Source: an uncultured Oscillospiraceae bacterium
Lineage (GTDB): Bacteria; Bacillota; Clostridia; Oscillospirales; Oscillospiraceae
Length of the DNA stretch: 42,314 nucleotides
Reading direction: 5' to 3'
NCBI GenBank assembly: GCA_947627285.1
Contig: CANQVL010000021.1
Location: 1-42,314, forward strand
Each line of letters begins with the position of its first letter. Position 1 is the stretch's first letter. Position numbers and translations under genes: made by a program. Shown in pieces: positions 17,514-23,973 of the stretch. The notes below the pieces were generated by a model that was not told the origin of the DNA, did no database searches, and saw nothing but the letters and a program-made list of their open reading frames with translations.

Positions 17514-18053
17514 CTAATCATCTAAAATACTTACGCCAAAGAATTTCCAATCTACCCTTACGCTGTATTTCAGCTCATAAGCCGGTATCCCCCGAAAGAT
17601 CGCGTCCTGAATTTCTGCGATTTCCTTTTCCAGCTGCTCCGCGTTTGCGTACCACCCCAAAAATGTGCTTTGCGGTCCCCAAAAGGATACCGCGTCGTCA
17701 CTTACGGCAAACAGGGCATATCTCGGCGATCTCTTTCCTCCCCTGAATTTTTGCGAGGACATCACCTTGCCGCACCTTGCAACAACATGCTCGTGCGGCG
17801 AGGAAATTATGATCGTTCCGGTCGCGCTGTCGGACGCGTCTGCCTTCCCGCGCGCGATTTCGGCTGCCATCAGGCTGTCCAACGAAATATTCAGCTCGCG
17901 CGACAGTATCAACAGCTTGTCCGCTTCCGGATAACCTGTGCCCTGCTCCCATTTTGAAACAGCCTGCCTGCTGACGCCCAGCATTTCCGCCAATTCCTCC
18001 TGGGAAAGATGCTTTTCCTTTCTGATTCGCTGTAAATTTTCCGCAAAGCCCAT
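17514..18053 (-). CDS. XRE-family transcriptional regulator (179 residues)
   Basis: The N-terminal HTH (about 1-65) contains HLSQEELAEMLGVSRQAVSKWE and ends LNISLDSLMA. The remaining 110 residues hold a beta-rich region (GTIIISSPHEHVVARC, RYALFAVSDDAVSFWG), which resembles the extra domain found after HTH domains in many clostridial regulators but is not one I can name. SD GGAGGTAG lies before the ATG. Its coding sequence is less GC-rich than the housekeeping genes nearby. Confidence 0.85.
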   Translation of the reverse strand: MGFAENLQRIRKEKHLSQEELAEMLGVSRQAVSKWEQGTGYPEADKLLILSRELNISLDSLMAAEIARGKADASDSATGTIIISSPHEHVVARCGKVMSSQKFRGGKRSPRYALFAVSDDAVSFWGPQSTFLGWYANAEQLEKEIAEIQDAIFRGIPAYELKYSVRVDWKFFGVSILDD

Positions 18054-18199
18054 ATCAACTACCTCCGTTAAACTGTTTGAGATAGTTATTATTTTATAGA
18101 TAAACCCTGATACCCGCCACCAACCTGAATTTGCTTTTCCGCAACTTGAATTTGCGTTTTACCCCGAACGGGTCCCTTCCTCGCCGTCGCAAAGCGGGG

Positions 18200-18391
18200 T
18201 CACTCCCAGAAAAGCTCGTCCAGCGTTTTGCCCAGGACCTTGCAGATGGCTATGCACAGGTTTATCGTGGGGTTGTAGTCGCCCTTTTCTATGGCGTTTA
18301 TGGTCTGGCGGGAGACGCCCACCCTGTACGCCAGCTCCGACTGGGACAGGTCCAGGGCGGCTCTCGCGGCCTTTAAACGAAGATTTTTCAT
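18200..18391 (-). CDS. Small XRE regulator, YozG-like
   Basis: The 63 residues are a single HTH domain: KAARAALDLSQSELAYRVGV then SRQTINAIEKGDYNPTINLC and ending LGKTLDELFWE. This form is typical of the small regulators encoded with an adjacent membrane protein in Firmicutes. The start ATG overlaps the stop of the upstream membrane gene by four bases (ATGA), and GGGGAGC lies before it. The longer open frame upstream is inside the membrane gene and is rejected. It probably represses its own operon through the palindrome at 18949-18970. Confidence 0.88.
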   Translation of the reverse strand: MKNLRLKAARAALDLSQSELAYRVGVSRQTINAIEKGDYNPTINLCIAICKVLGKTLDELFWE

Positions 18392-18906
18392 TCGCTCCCC
18401 CTCGCCCTGGTGATGTCCCTCACCGCCTCGCTCACCAAAATGGCGAGGCACATCGCTATGGCGGCGGCGTGGGGCGTCAGGTGCCACAGCGACTGGTCGT
18501 AGAGCAGGTGCCTGTACCTGATGTACTCCACCGCCCTGGAGATCTCAAGCCCGCCGAAGACAATGGGAAAGATGTATACGAAAAAGCTCCCGCCCCGGTT
18601 CAGCGGGATATACGCGTCCTTCAAAATGTCATACACCGCCATGACGCCGGCGCCCAGGCACATTACGGCAAAAATCAGCTCCGTGGGCGTGAGGACCGGC
18701 GTCTGCATAAAGGAATCCGCTATCGCGTACACCGTTCCGCCCAGCAGCATGGAGAGGAACCCCCACTTGTACCCCCGCCCCTGGGCGATGAGCTGCCGCT
18801 CGTCATACTGCGCCCGGATCTCCCTCCTGGCGCCAAAGCCTATGAGCGCCGCAAAGCCGCCCACAAGCACGATGATAATTACATAAAACACCCATTCATG
18901 TCCCAT
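18388..18906 (-). CDS. Four-helix membrane protein paired with the YozG-like regulator
   Basis: The 172 residues have hydrophobic segments at about 6-26, 48-66, 76-96, 105-125 and 145-162, separated by charged loops such as ARREIRAQYDERQLIAQGRG. It is an inner-membrane protein of unknown function. Such proteins are often encoded with a small HTH regulator, as here, with a four-base ATGA overlap. SD AAGGAGGTG is 5 bases before the ATG, and a strong promoter with a palindromic operator precedes it. The pair looks like a self-regulated two-gene unit. Confidence 0.8.
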   Translation of the reverse strand: MGHEWVFYVIIIVLVGGFAALIGFGARREIRAQYDERQLIAQGRGYKWGFLSMLLGGTVYAIADSFMQTPVLTPTELIFAVMCLGAGVMAVYDILKDAYIPLNRGGSFFVYIFPIVFGGLEISRAVEYIRYRHLLYDQSLWHLTPHAAAIAMCLAILVSEAVRDITRARGSE

Positions 18907-18924
18907 ACGGACACCTCCTTTGTG

Positions 18925-18973
18925 AAAATTGTAATATATCTTCGATTAATTGTCAAGTATATTTTACAATTTT
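18925..18973. promoter_or_regulatory. Palindromic operator covering the -35 and -10 of the operon
   Basis: A 22-bp near-palindrome at 18949-18970 has half-sites ATTGTCAAGTA and ATTGTAAAATA in opposite orientation (9 of 11 positions match), and covers the -35. A third half-site (ATTGTAATATA, 18928-18938) covers the -10. The outer arms (18925-18938 and 18958-18973) also form an inverted repeat. The layout fits repression by the YozG-like protein encoded in the same operon. Confidence 0.7.
18928..18956 (-). promoter_or_regulatory. Promoter of the membrane-protein / YozG-like operon
   Basis: A perfect TTGACA (18956..18951), a 17-base spacer and TACAAT (18933..18928) read leftward. Confidence 0.85.
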
Positions 18974-19011
18974 CCGGAGAAAAATCCGCCTGCGGATATT
19001 TGCCGAAAAAA

Positions 19012-19656
19012 TCATATCAGCCTTAAAAGCTCCGAGGGCTTTGAAATTACGGTCCTCGCGCCCGAGTCCTCCAAAAGCTCCCTGGAGCGGAAGCCCCACG
19101 CCACGGATATGCAGTCCACCCCGGCGGCGGCTGCGGTCTTCAGATCCACCTCGGAGTCGCCCACATAGACCGTCTCAAAGGGGAAGCTTTGGAGCTCCCT
19201 CATGGCGGCCCTCACCGAATCCGGCGAGGGCTTGCGGTTTATCCCCGGCCTCTCCCCGAAGGCGACGGAGACGTAGGAGCCGAAAAATTTCCGCACCAGC
19301 GCCCTGGCGTTGGCGTCGGGCTTGTTGGACACCACCGCCGTCTTGTGCTCGCTTGCCGTCACCGCCCGGAGCATATCCATTATTCCCTCATACGGGGCGG
19401 TTTTTATGGCGTTGTGGCGCTCGTACCAGTCCACATATTCCTCCAAAAGCGCCTCAAAACCCGGCGTCTCCCGCCCCTTGGGGAGGGATCTTTCCAAAAG
19501 CACGCCGGAGCCGTTGCCCACGGACAGGCGTATCTCCTCCAGCGTCCTTGCGGGGTAGCCGTATTTCGTGAGGATATGGTTTACGCTGTCACGTATGTCC
19601 TCCAGGGTGTTGAGGAGCGTCCCGTCCAGGTCAAAAATAACTGTCGTGTATCTCAT
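19012..19656 (-). CDS. gph: HAD-superfamily phosphatase, phosphoglycolate phosphatase type
   Basis: The 214 residues show HAD motif I FDLDGTLLNT (nucleophile Asp9, acid/base Asp11), motif II VVSNKP, motif III lysine near NRKPSPDSV, and motif IV YVGDSEVDLKTA. A helical cap lies between motifs I and II (about 17-85), as in Gph and PGMB-type enzymes. The substrate may be phosphoglycolate or another small sugar phosphate. The start ATG overlaps the stop of the preceding 81-residue gene by four bases, so translation is coupled. Confidence 0.88.
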   Translation of the reverse strand: MRYTTVIFDLDGTLLNTLEDIRDSVNHILTKYGYPARTLEEIRLSVGNGSGVLLERSLPKGRETPGFEALLEEYVDWYERHNAIKTAPYEGIMDMLRAVTASEHKTAVVSNKPDANARALVRKFFGSYVSVAFGERPGINRKPSPDSVRAAMRELQSFPFETVYVGDSEVDLKTAAAAGVDCISVAWGFRSRELLEDSGARTVISKPSELLRLI

Positions 19657-19898
19657 TCGGAAATGTCTATCCCCCAGTCGGAGACTATCTTATTGAGGAG
19701 CCGCGCCAGCGCCACCACGCCGTCACGGGTGATGAGCACGCTCGCCACCTCGTCCGCCACCTGCGCGGATACGTCGGTGAGGGCGCCCTGCTTCATGGAG
19801 TAGTTGTGCTCGGTGTAGATGTGGGCGAAGGACAGCGCCACCTCGGACTTGCCCTTGGAGTGGGTGACGTTGAAGGTGTTGGAGAATACGGGCTTCAT
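19653..19898 (-). CDS. Uncharacterised 81-residue protein
   Basis: I do not recognise this protein. It begins MKPVFSNTFNVTHSKGKSEV and has a beta-then-helix pattern: a polar N-terminal strand region, a segment VALSFAHIYTEHNYSMKQG, and two amphipathic helices (VSAQVADEVASVLITRDGVV, ALARLLNKIVSDWG). It has no membrane segment or cysteines. Both ends overlap neighbours by four bases (ATGA), and codon use matches them, so it is a real gene translated together with the TSCPD protein and the phosphatase. Its job may be linked to theirs. Confidence 0.75.
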   Translation of the reverse strand: MKPVFSNTFNVTHSKGKSEVALSFAHIYTEHNYSMKQGALTDVSAQVADEVASVLITRDGVVALARLLNKIVSDWGIDISE

Positions 19899-20155
19899 GC
19901 TCCCGCCTCCTCGTCCAGCGCCTCCTGCAGGGCGATGGCTATCTGGTCAGGGCAGGAGGTGCCGCGCATACCGCACTGAGTGCCGCGAAGCCGGGGTATC
20001 ACGTCCTCGGCGCGCTGGCCCCGGATAAGGGCGCAGATGCCCTTCAAATTCCCGTTGCAGCCGCCCTCCACGGTGATGTTCTGAATGACCCCGTCCTCCA
20101 GCACGATGTCGTACCTGCGGGAGCAGACGCCGTGGGGATAAAATATCTTTTCCAT
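19895..20155 (-). CDS. TSCPD domain protein (TIGR03905-like)
   Basis: The 86-residue protein consists of the small TSCPD domain also found at the C-terminus of vitamin B12-dependent ribonucleotide reductases and as stand-alone proteins. Cysteines at 11, 33, 41, 61 and 68 include the motif GGCNGNLKGIC and the family signature GTSCPDQIA, and could bind metal or act in redox chemistry. It heads a three-gene operon with coupled starts. No ribonucleotide reductase gene is nearby. An AAGGAAAA-type SD lies before the ATG. Confidence 0.85.
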   Translation of the reverse strand: MEKIFYPHGVCSRRYDIVLEDGVIQNITVEGGCNGNLKGICALIRGQRAEDVIPRLRGTQCGMRGTSCPDQIAIALQEALDEEAGA

Positions 20156-20201
20156 AGCTCATTTTCCTTTCTTTCGCGAGGTTTTCTGAGAGGTTACCTG
20201 A

Positions 20202-20230
20202 ATTATACCGCTAAAATGTCTTTTGCGCAA
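20202..20230 (-). promoter_or_regulatory. Sigma-A promoter of the TSCPD operon
   Basis: TTGCGC (20230..20225), a 17-base spacer and TATAAT (20207..20202) read leftward. It has the same element sequence and spacing as the comEB promoter. Confidence 0.65.
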
Positions 20231-20232
20231 TA

Positions 20233-20261
20233 TCATAAATCAAAAAACTCCCGCATAGACT
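20233..20261 (+). promoter_or_regulatory. Sigma-E-like promoter of spoIIP
   Basis: TCATAAA (20233-20239), 14 bases, then CATAGACT (20254-20261). The -10 matches the sigma-E consensus CATACAMT at 7 of 8 positions, and the -35 matches KMATATT at 5 of 7. SpoIIP in B. subtilis is made in the mother cell under sigma-E, so the match agrees with the gene. No sigma-A promoter is seen on this strand. Confidence 0.6.
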
Positions 20262-20292
20262 GGTCCAAATGGACTAAACGGAGGATAATGCC

Positions 20293-21579
20293 TTGAAAAG
20301 AGCGGCGGCAAAACGGAACGTAAGCGTACTGAGCGTGGCGCGGAACCTGGCGCTGGTGCTGGCGCTGTGTCTGGCGCTCAGGCTCACCCTGGACGCGGCG
20401 GAGGGCGCCGCCGCTCTCCCGGACTCCCTGGGCGCCGGGATCCTTGCCGCCACCCTGCCGGGAGCGGAGGGCGAAAAGCGGGACCTTGGGGTCCTCGCCC
20501 TCGCCGCCGCTCTGCCGGGGGGCTTTTCAATGCTCACCGCCTCCGCCGGGACTCCCGACGTCTCCCGCCGGGAGTCCTCCGGGAACACAAAAAGGGCGGC
20601 GGAGGACGGGCCAAAAGCCCCTGTCGGGACCGCCCCGGAAGGGGACGGAGGGGGAGCTTCGGAGGGGGAGCTTTTGCCGGATCCGTCAAATTTACCCCCC
20701 GATGAGACCCCCGTTACACCCCCTTCCGACCCCCATTCTGACCCCGTTACACCCCCATCTGACACCCCTTCCGACCCCATTTCGGCCCCATCCGAGACGC
20801 CTCTCAACGACGCCATCGGGACGACCATCACCGGCCGTGGCAGCGGGTACTCCTCCTGGGGAGATATTTACTACAAGAACAGGACGAAGTACGACATCGA
20901 CGTGGAAAAGTATCTGAACGAGCCTCTGAAATTCTCCGCCAGCGGCGGGGCGGCGGTGCTCATCATACACACCCACGGCTCGGAGGCGTACAATCCGGCG
21001 GGCGAGGACATCTACGTCCCCTCGGACCCCTCAAGGACGGAGGACAAGAGCTTCAACGTGGTGCGTGTGGGCGACGAGCTGGAAAGGGTGCTGACGGAGC
21101 GGGGTATAAGGGTGGTACACGACAGGGAGCTCTACGACTACCCCAGCTACACCGGCTCCTACAACAGGTCGCTTGAGTCCATTGAGCGCCACCTGAAGGA
21201 GGACCCGGATATAAAGGTGGTCATCGACCTGCACCGTGACGCGCTGGAGGGCGACGGGAAGCTCTACAAGACCGTGGCGGACGTGGGAGACACCCCGTCG
21301 GCGCAGGTGATGCTCATCTGCGGCTCAAATTCCTCCGGGCTCAAGCACCCGAATTGGGAGGAAAATCTCACCTTCGCCCTGAGGATACAAAGCGCCATGG
21401 TGGAAAAATACCCCACCCTCGCCCGCCCGCTGAAGATATCCGAGTACCGCTACAACCAGCACGCCACCACGGGCTCCCTGATAGCCGAGATCGGCACCAA
21501 CGGCAACACCCTGAAGGAGGCGCTCGCCGCTGTCAGATATTTCGGCGACTGCCTCGCCGACGTGCTGGAGGGCGACTGA
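20293..21579 (+). CDS. spoIIP: Stage II sporulation protein P (SpoIIP), cell-wall amidase/endopeptidase
   Basis: SpoIIP cuts septal peptidoglycan with SpoIID and SpoIIM during engulfment of the forespore. The 428 residues start with an N-terminal membrane anchor (about 13-32), then a long disordered linker with Pro/Ser/Asp/Thr repeats (about 100-175). The catalytic domain has HTHGSEAY (His226, His228, Glu231) and DLHRDA (His314), matching the zinc ligands of the family. It starts at TTG: ACGGAGGA ends 7 bases before it, and no in-frame ATG is suitably placed. The linker is rich in DNA-level tandem CCCC-GAC-type repeats (20695-20800) that could vary in length. Confidence 0.94.
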   Translation: MKRAAAKRNVSVLSVARNLALVLALCLALRLTLDAAEGAAALPDSLGAGILAATLPGAEGEKRDLGVLALAAALPGGFSMLTASAGTPDVSRRESSGNTKRAAEDGPKAPVGTAPEGDGGGASEGELLPDPSNLPPDETPVTPPSDPHSDPVTPPSDTPSDPISAPSETPLNDAIGTTITGRGSGYSSWGDIYYKNRTKYDIDVEKYLNEPLKFSASGGAAVLIIHTHGSEAYNPAGEDIYVPSDPSRTEDKSFNVVRVGDELERVLTERGIRVVHDRELYDYPSYTGSYNRSLESIERHLKEDPDIKVVIDLHRDALEGDGKLYKTVADVGDTPSAQVMLICGSNSSGLKHPNWEENLTFALRIQSAMVEKYPTLARPLKISEYRYNQHATTGSLIAEIGTNGNTLKEALAAVRYFGDCLADVLEGD

Positions 21580-21600
21580 AAAAAATTTTTAAAAAACCTC

Positions 21601-21629
21601 TTGACAAGGGCGATTTAACGTATTAAAAT
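21601..21629 (+). promoter_or_regulatory. Sigma-A promoter of the T-box / trpB transcript
   Basis: A perfect TTGACA (21601-21606), a 17-base spacer and TAAAAT (21624-21629) give a start near 21636. Confidence 0.85.
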
Positions 21630-21635
21630 ACGGTC

Positions 21636-21905
21636 ATAAACCGATGAGTCAGAGTAGTAACCGGAAAAGACCTGCTCGCAGAGAGCCGCCGGAGGTGGGA
21701 TGGCGGCAGTAAGGGACCCGGCGAATGGACTGATGAGGGCGAAGCGAAACCCGCGTGGGAGTAGCTTAGACGGATGCCTCCGTTACAGGGCGTTGCCGGT
21801 GGAAGCCGGCAGTGAGCGGGCGCGTCAGCGTCAATTTGGGTGGCACCGCAGAGACTTCACGTCTTTGTCCCGAGTAAATTCTCAGGGACAAAGGCGTTTT
21901 CTTTT
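21636..21905 (+). ncRNA. T-box riboswitch, tryptophan-specific
   Basis: This leader senses uncharged tRNA and controls termination before trpB. Stem I has the T-box features AGAGAGCCGCC and GGTGGGATGGCGGC (about 21680-21705). The likely specifier codon is TGG (Trp) at 21726-21728 in GAATGGACT. The T-box sequence GGGTGGCACCGC is at 21838-21849; its TGGC would pair with GCCA, which fits tRNA-Trp (discriminator G). The terminator is a 13-bp stem (21859-21871 / 21885-21897) followed by a T-rich run to 21905. Specifier, T-box base and downstream gene all point to tryptophan. Confidence 0.92.
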
Positions 21906-21935
21906 GTCCCGAAAAACCGAAAGGAGTAAAAAACC

Positions 21936-23315
21936 ATGAGCGAACAGAAAATCCCCTACAAAATCTACCTCAACGAGGATGAGATGCCGAAAAATTGGTA
22001 CAACGTCCGGGCGGACATGAAGGTCAAGCCCGCGCCGCTGGTGAACCCCGGCACTCTCCAGCCCATGACCGCCGCCGACCTGGCGCCGGTCTTCTGCGAC
22101 GAGCTCATCGCCCAGGAGCTGGACAACGACACCCGCGAGGTCCCCATCCCCGACGAGATCCGCGGCTTTTACAAAATGTACCGTCCCTCTCCGCTGGTGA
22201 GGGCGTACTGCCTGGAGGAGAAGCTGGGCACTCCCGCGCACATCTACTACAAGTTCGAGGGCAACAACACCTCCGGCTCCCACAAGCTCAACTCCGCCAT
22301 AGCCCAGGCGTATTACGCCAAGAAGCAGGGGTTGAAGGGCGTAACCACCGAGACCGGCGCCGGACAGTGGGGCACCGCGCTCTCCATGGCCTGCGCATAC
22401 CTGGGGCTTGACTGCAAGGTCTACATGGTGAAGGTCAGCTACGAGCAGAAGCCCTTCCGCCGCGAGGTCATGCGCACCTACGGCGCCTCCGTCACCCCCA
22501 GCCCCTCCACGGAGACGAATGTGGGCCGCAAGATACTTGCCGAGCACCCCAACACCACCGGCTCCCTGGGCTGCGCCATCTCCGAGGCGGTGGAGGTCGC
22601 CACCTCCAATCCCGGCTACCGCTACGTTTTGGGCTCCGTTTTGAACCAGGTGCTCCTGCACCAGTCCGTCATCGGCCTTGAGACAAAGATCGCCCTGGAC
22701 AAATACGGCGTCGTCCCCGACATAATCATCGGCTGCGCCGGCGGCGGCTCCAACCTGGGCGGACTTATAGCCCCCTTCATGGGCGAAAAGCTCAGGGGAG
22801 AGAAGGACTACCGCATCATCGCCGTTGAGCCCGCCAGCTGCCCCAGCTTCACCCGCGGCAAGTTTGCCTATGACTTCTGCGACACCGGCATGATCTGCCC
22901 GCTGGCAAAGATGTACACCCTGGGCGCCGGCTTCATCCCCTCCCCCAACCACGCCGGAGGCCTCCGTTTCCACGGCATGAGCCCCGTGCTGAGCCAGCTC
23001 TACCACGACGGCTATATGGAGGCCACCTCCGCGGAGCAGACGGCTGTATTTGAGGCCGCCGAGTTCTTCGCCCGCACCGAGGGCATACTCCCCGCCCCCG
23101 AGTCCAGCCACGCCATCAAGGTCGCCATCGACGAGGCAAAGAAGTGCAAGGAGACAGGCGAGGCAAAGAACATCGTCTTCGGCCTCACCGGCACCGGCTA
23201 CTTTGACCTGGTTGCATACGAGCAGTACAATAACGGGACTATGACGGATCATATTCCCACGGATGAGGAGCTCGCGGTGGGACTTGCGGCACTGCCGCCT
23301 CAACCCACGTTTTAA
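21936..23315 (+). CDS. trpB: Tryptophan synthase beta-like protein (TrpB2 type)
   Basis: This PLP enzyme would join indole (or another indole source) with serine to make tryptophan. The 459 residues are longer than classical TrpB (about 400) and match the TrpB2 group, with the N-terminal extension ending VPIPDEIRGFYKMYRPSPLV. The PLP lysine is Lys117 in NTSGSHKLNSA, followed by ETGAGQWGTALS and the phosphate-binding glycines CAGGGSNLGG. No trpA or other trp gene is adjacent. With a Trp T-box in front, it probably works alone, perhaps salvaging free indole. SD AAAGGAG precedes the ATG. Confidence 0.94.
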   Translation: MSEQKIPYKIYLNEDEMPKNWYNVRADMKVKPAPLVNPGTLQPMTAADLAPVFCDELIAQELDNDTREVPIPDEIRGFYKMYRPSPLVRAYCLEEKLGTPAHIYYKFEGNNTSGSHKLNSAIAQAYYAKKQGLKGVTTETGAGQWGTALSMACAYLGLDCKVYMVKVSYEQKPFRREVMRTYGASVTPSPSTETNVGRKILAEHPNTTGSLGCAISEAVEVATSNPGYRYVLGSVLNQVLLHQSVIGLETKIALDKYGVVPDIIIGCAGGGSNLGGLIAPFMGEKLRGEKDYRIIAVEPASCPSFTRGKFAYDFCDTGMICPLAKMYTLGAGFIPSPNHAGGLRFHGMSPVLSQLYHDGYMEATSAEQTAVFEAAEFFARTEGILPAPESSHAIKVAIDEAKKCKETGEAKNIVFGLTGTGYFDLVAYEQYNNGTMTDHIPTDEELAVGLAALPPQPTF

Positions 23316-23484
23316 TTGTCGACAAAGGCCGTTGGCCTTTGCCGGCAAGGGGAACGTGCGGGTAATTTTCTCTGAATTTTGCGAAATTCAGAGAAAATTA
23401 CCCTGCTGTCGCCCTGCGCGCGCCCCGAAGGGGCACACTTGGGCGACAAAAGGGATTTTTTCCGACGTACATGCCGCCGAAAAA
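23316..23484 (+). repeat. Composite four-hairpin gene-end element, copy 3 (after trpB)
   Basis: H1 (23316-23330 / 23334-23348, loop GTT) starts at the first base after the trpB stop, with one wobble and one mismatch. The linker AAGGGGAACGTGCGGG follows. H2 is a perfect 17-bp stem (23363-23379 / 23384-23400) with loop TGCG. H3 pairs TGTCGCCC (23407-23414) with GGGCGACA (23441-23448), a paired change from the GCGC form of the other copies, with an inner GCCCC-GAA-GGGGC hairpin. H4 (23457-23484) lacks one base in its right arm. Confidence 0.85.
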
Positions 23485-23788
23485 TATTTAAAATGGGGTC
23501 TTACTCTTATCTGGGGTTTTAAGCAAGATTGCTTTGGCTTATAGGTGCATTATACCACAAATTTTGAAAATGTCAAGTAAAAATAATTAAAAATGCTTCG
23601 TCATTTTCAACAAATTTTAGTGCTTCTGAGCCGCTGGGCTCTTTATAATGATTCCGCCATTATATGGCGGGGGATTTCCTTTCTCCTCTTTTGGATTCGC
23701 CAAAAGAGAAGAAAGGAACAAAGTGGAGAACCCCGAGGGGAGCGTGACCGGCAGCAGCTGCTGCGGGAAAACGGGCTTTATTTCAATA
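23485..23788. other. Gene-free spacer between two convergent element copies
   Basis: I find no credible gene here. It holds a leftward promoter (23576..23549), a 7-bp hairpin CCGCCAT/ATGGCGG (23654-23670), a 19-bp hairpin with one mismatch (23676-23694 / 23700-23718, loop ATTCG), and a perfect 14-base palindrome GCAGCAGCTGCTGC (23751-23764). The left part is A/T-rich. An 18-base segment at 23623-23640 is an inverted copy (17 of 18) of 23963-23980, which covers the end of rluD. Confidence 0.6.
23549..23576 (-). promoter_or_regulatory. Strong promoter reading back through element copy 3
   Basis: A perfect TTGACA (23576..23571), a 16-base spacer and TATAAT (23554..23549), with an extended -10 (TGG before TATAAT), read leftward. 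No gene lies on the minus strand downstream for at least 1.3 kb. The transcript would start near 23542 and run through the whole of copy 3 toward the 3' end of trpB. Confidence 0.6.
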
Positions 23789-23956
23789 TTTTTCCGGCGG
23801 CATGTACGTCGGAAAAATTACCTTTTGTCGCGCAAGTGTGCCGCCTCCGGCGGCGCGCGCAGCGCGACAGCAGAAAAAATTTCGGAAATGTCCGCAGACA
23901 TTTCCGAAATTTTTTCGCACGTATCCCCTTCAAAAAAGGGCAAAGCCCTTTTTTGA
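23789..23956 (-). repeat. Composite four-hairpin gene-end element, copy 4 (after rluD)
   Basis: Reading leftward from the rluD stop, H1 is a 12-bp stem (23956..23945 / 23941..23930, loop TTT). The linker GGGGATACGTGCG follows. H2 is a perfect 19-bp stem (23915..23897 / 23892..23874) with loop TGCG. H3 pairs at 23869..23862 / 23833..23826, with an inner CCGCC-TCC-GGCGG. H4 (23817..23807 / 23799..23789) is identical to that of copy 2. The H2 stem sequence is unlike those of the other copies yet still pairs perfectly. Confidence 0.85.
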
Positions 23957-23973
23957 TATTAAAGCCCAGCGGC

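Noticed and set aside
23485-23788. Remnant insertion sequence between trpB and rluD
   Set aside because: There are several hairpins and an inverted repeat, but no transposase fragment and no target-site duplication.
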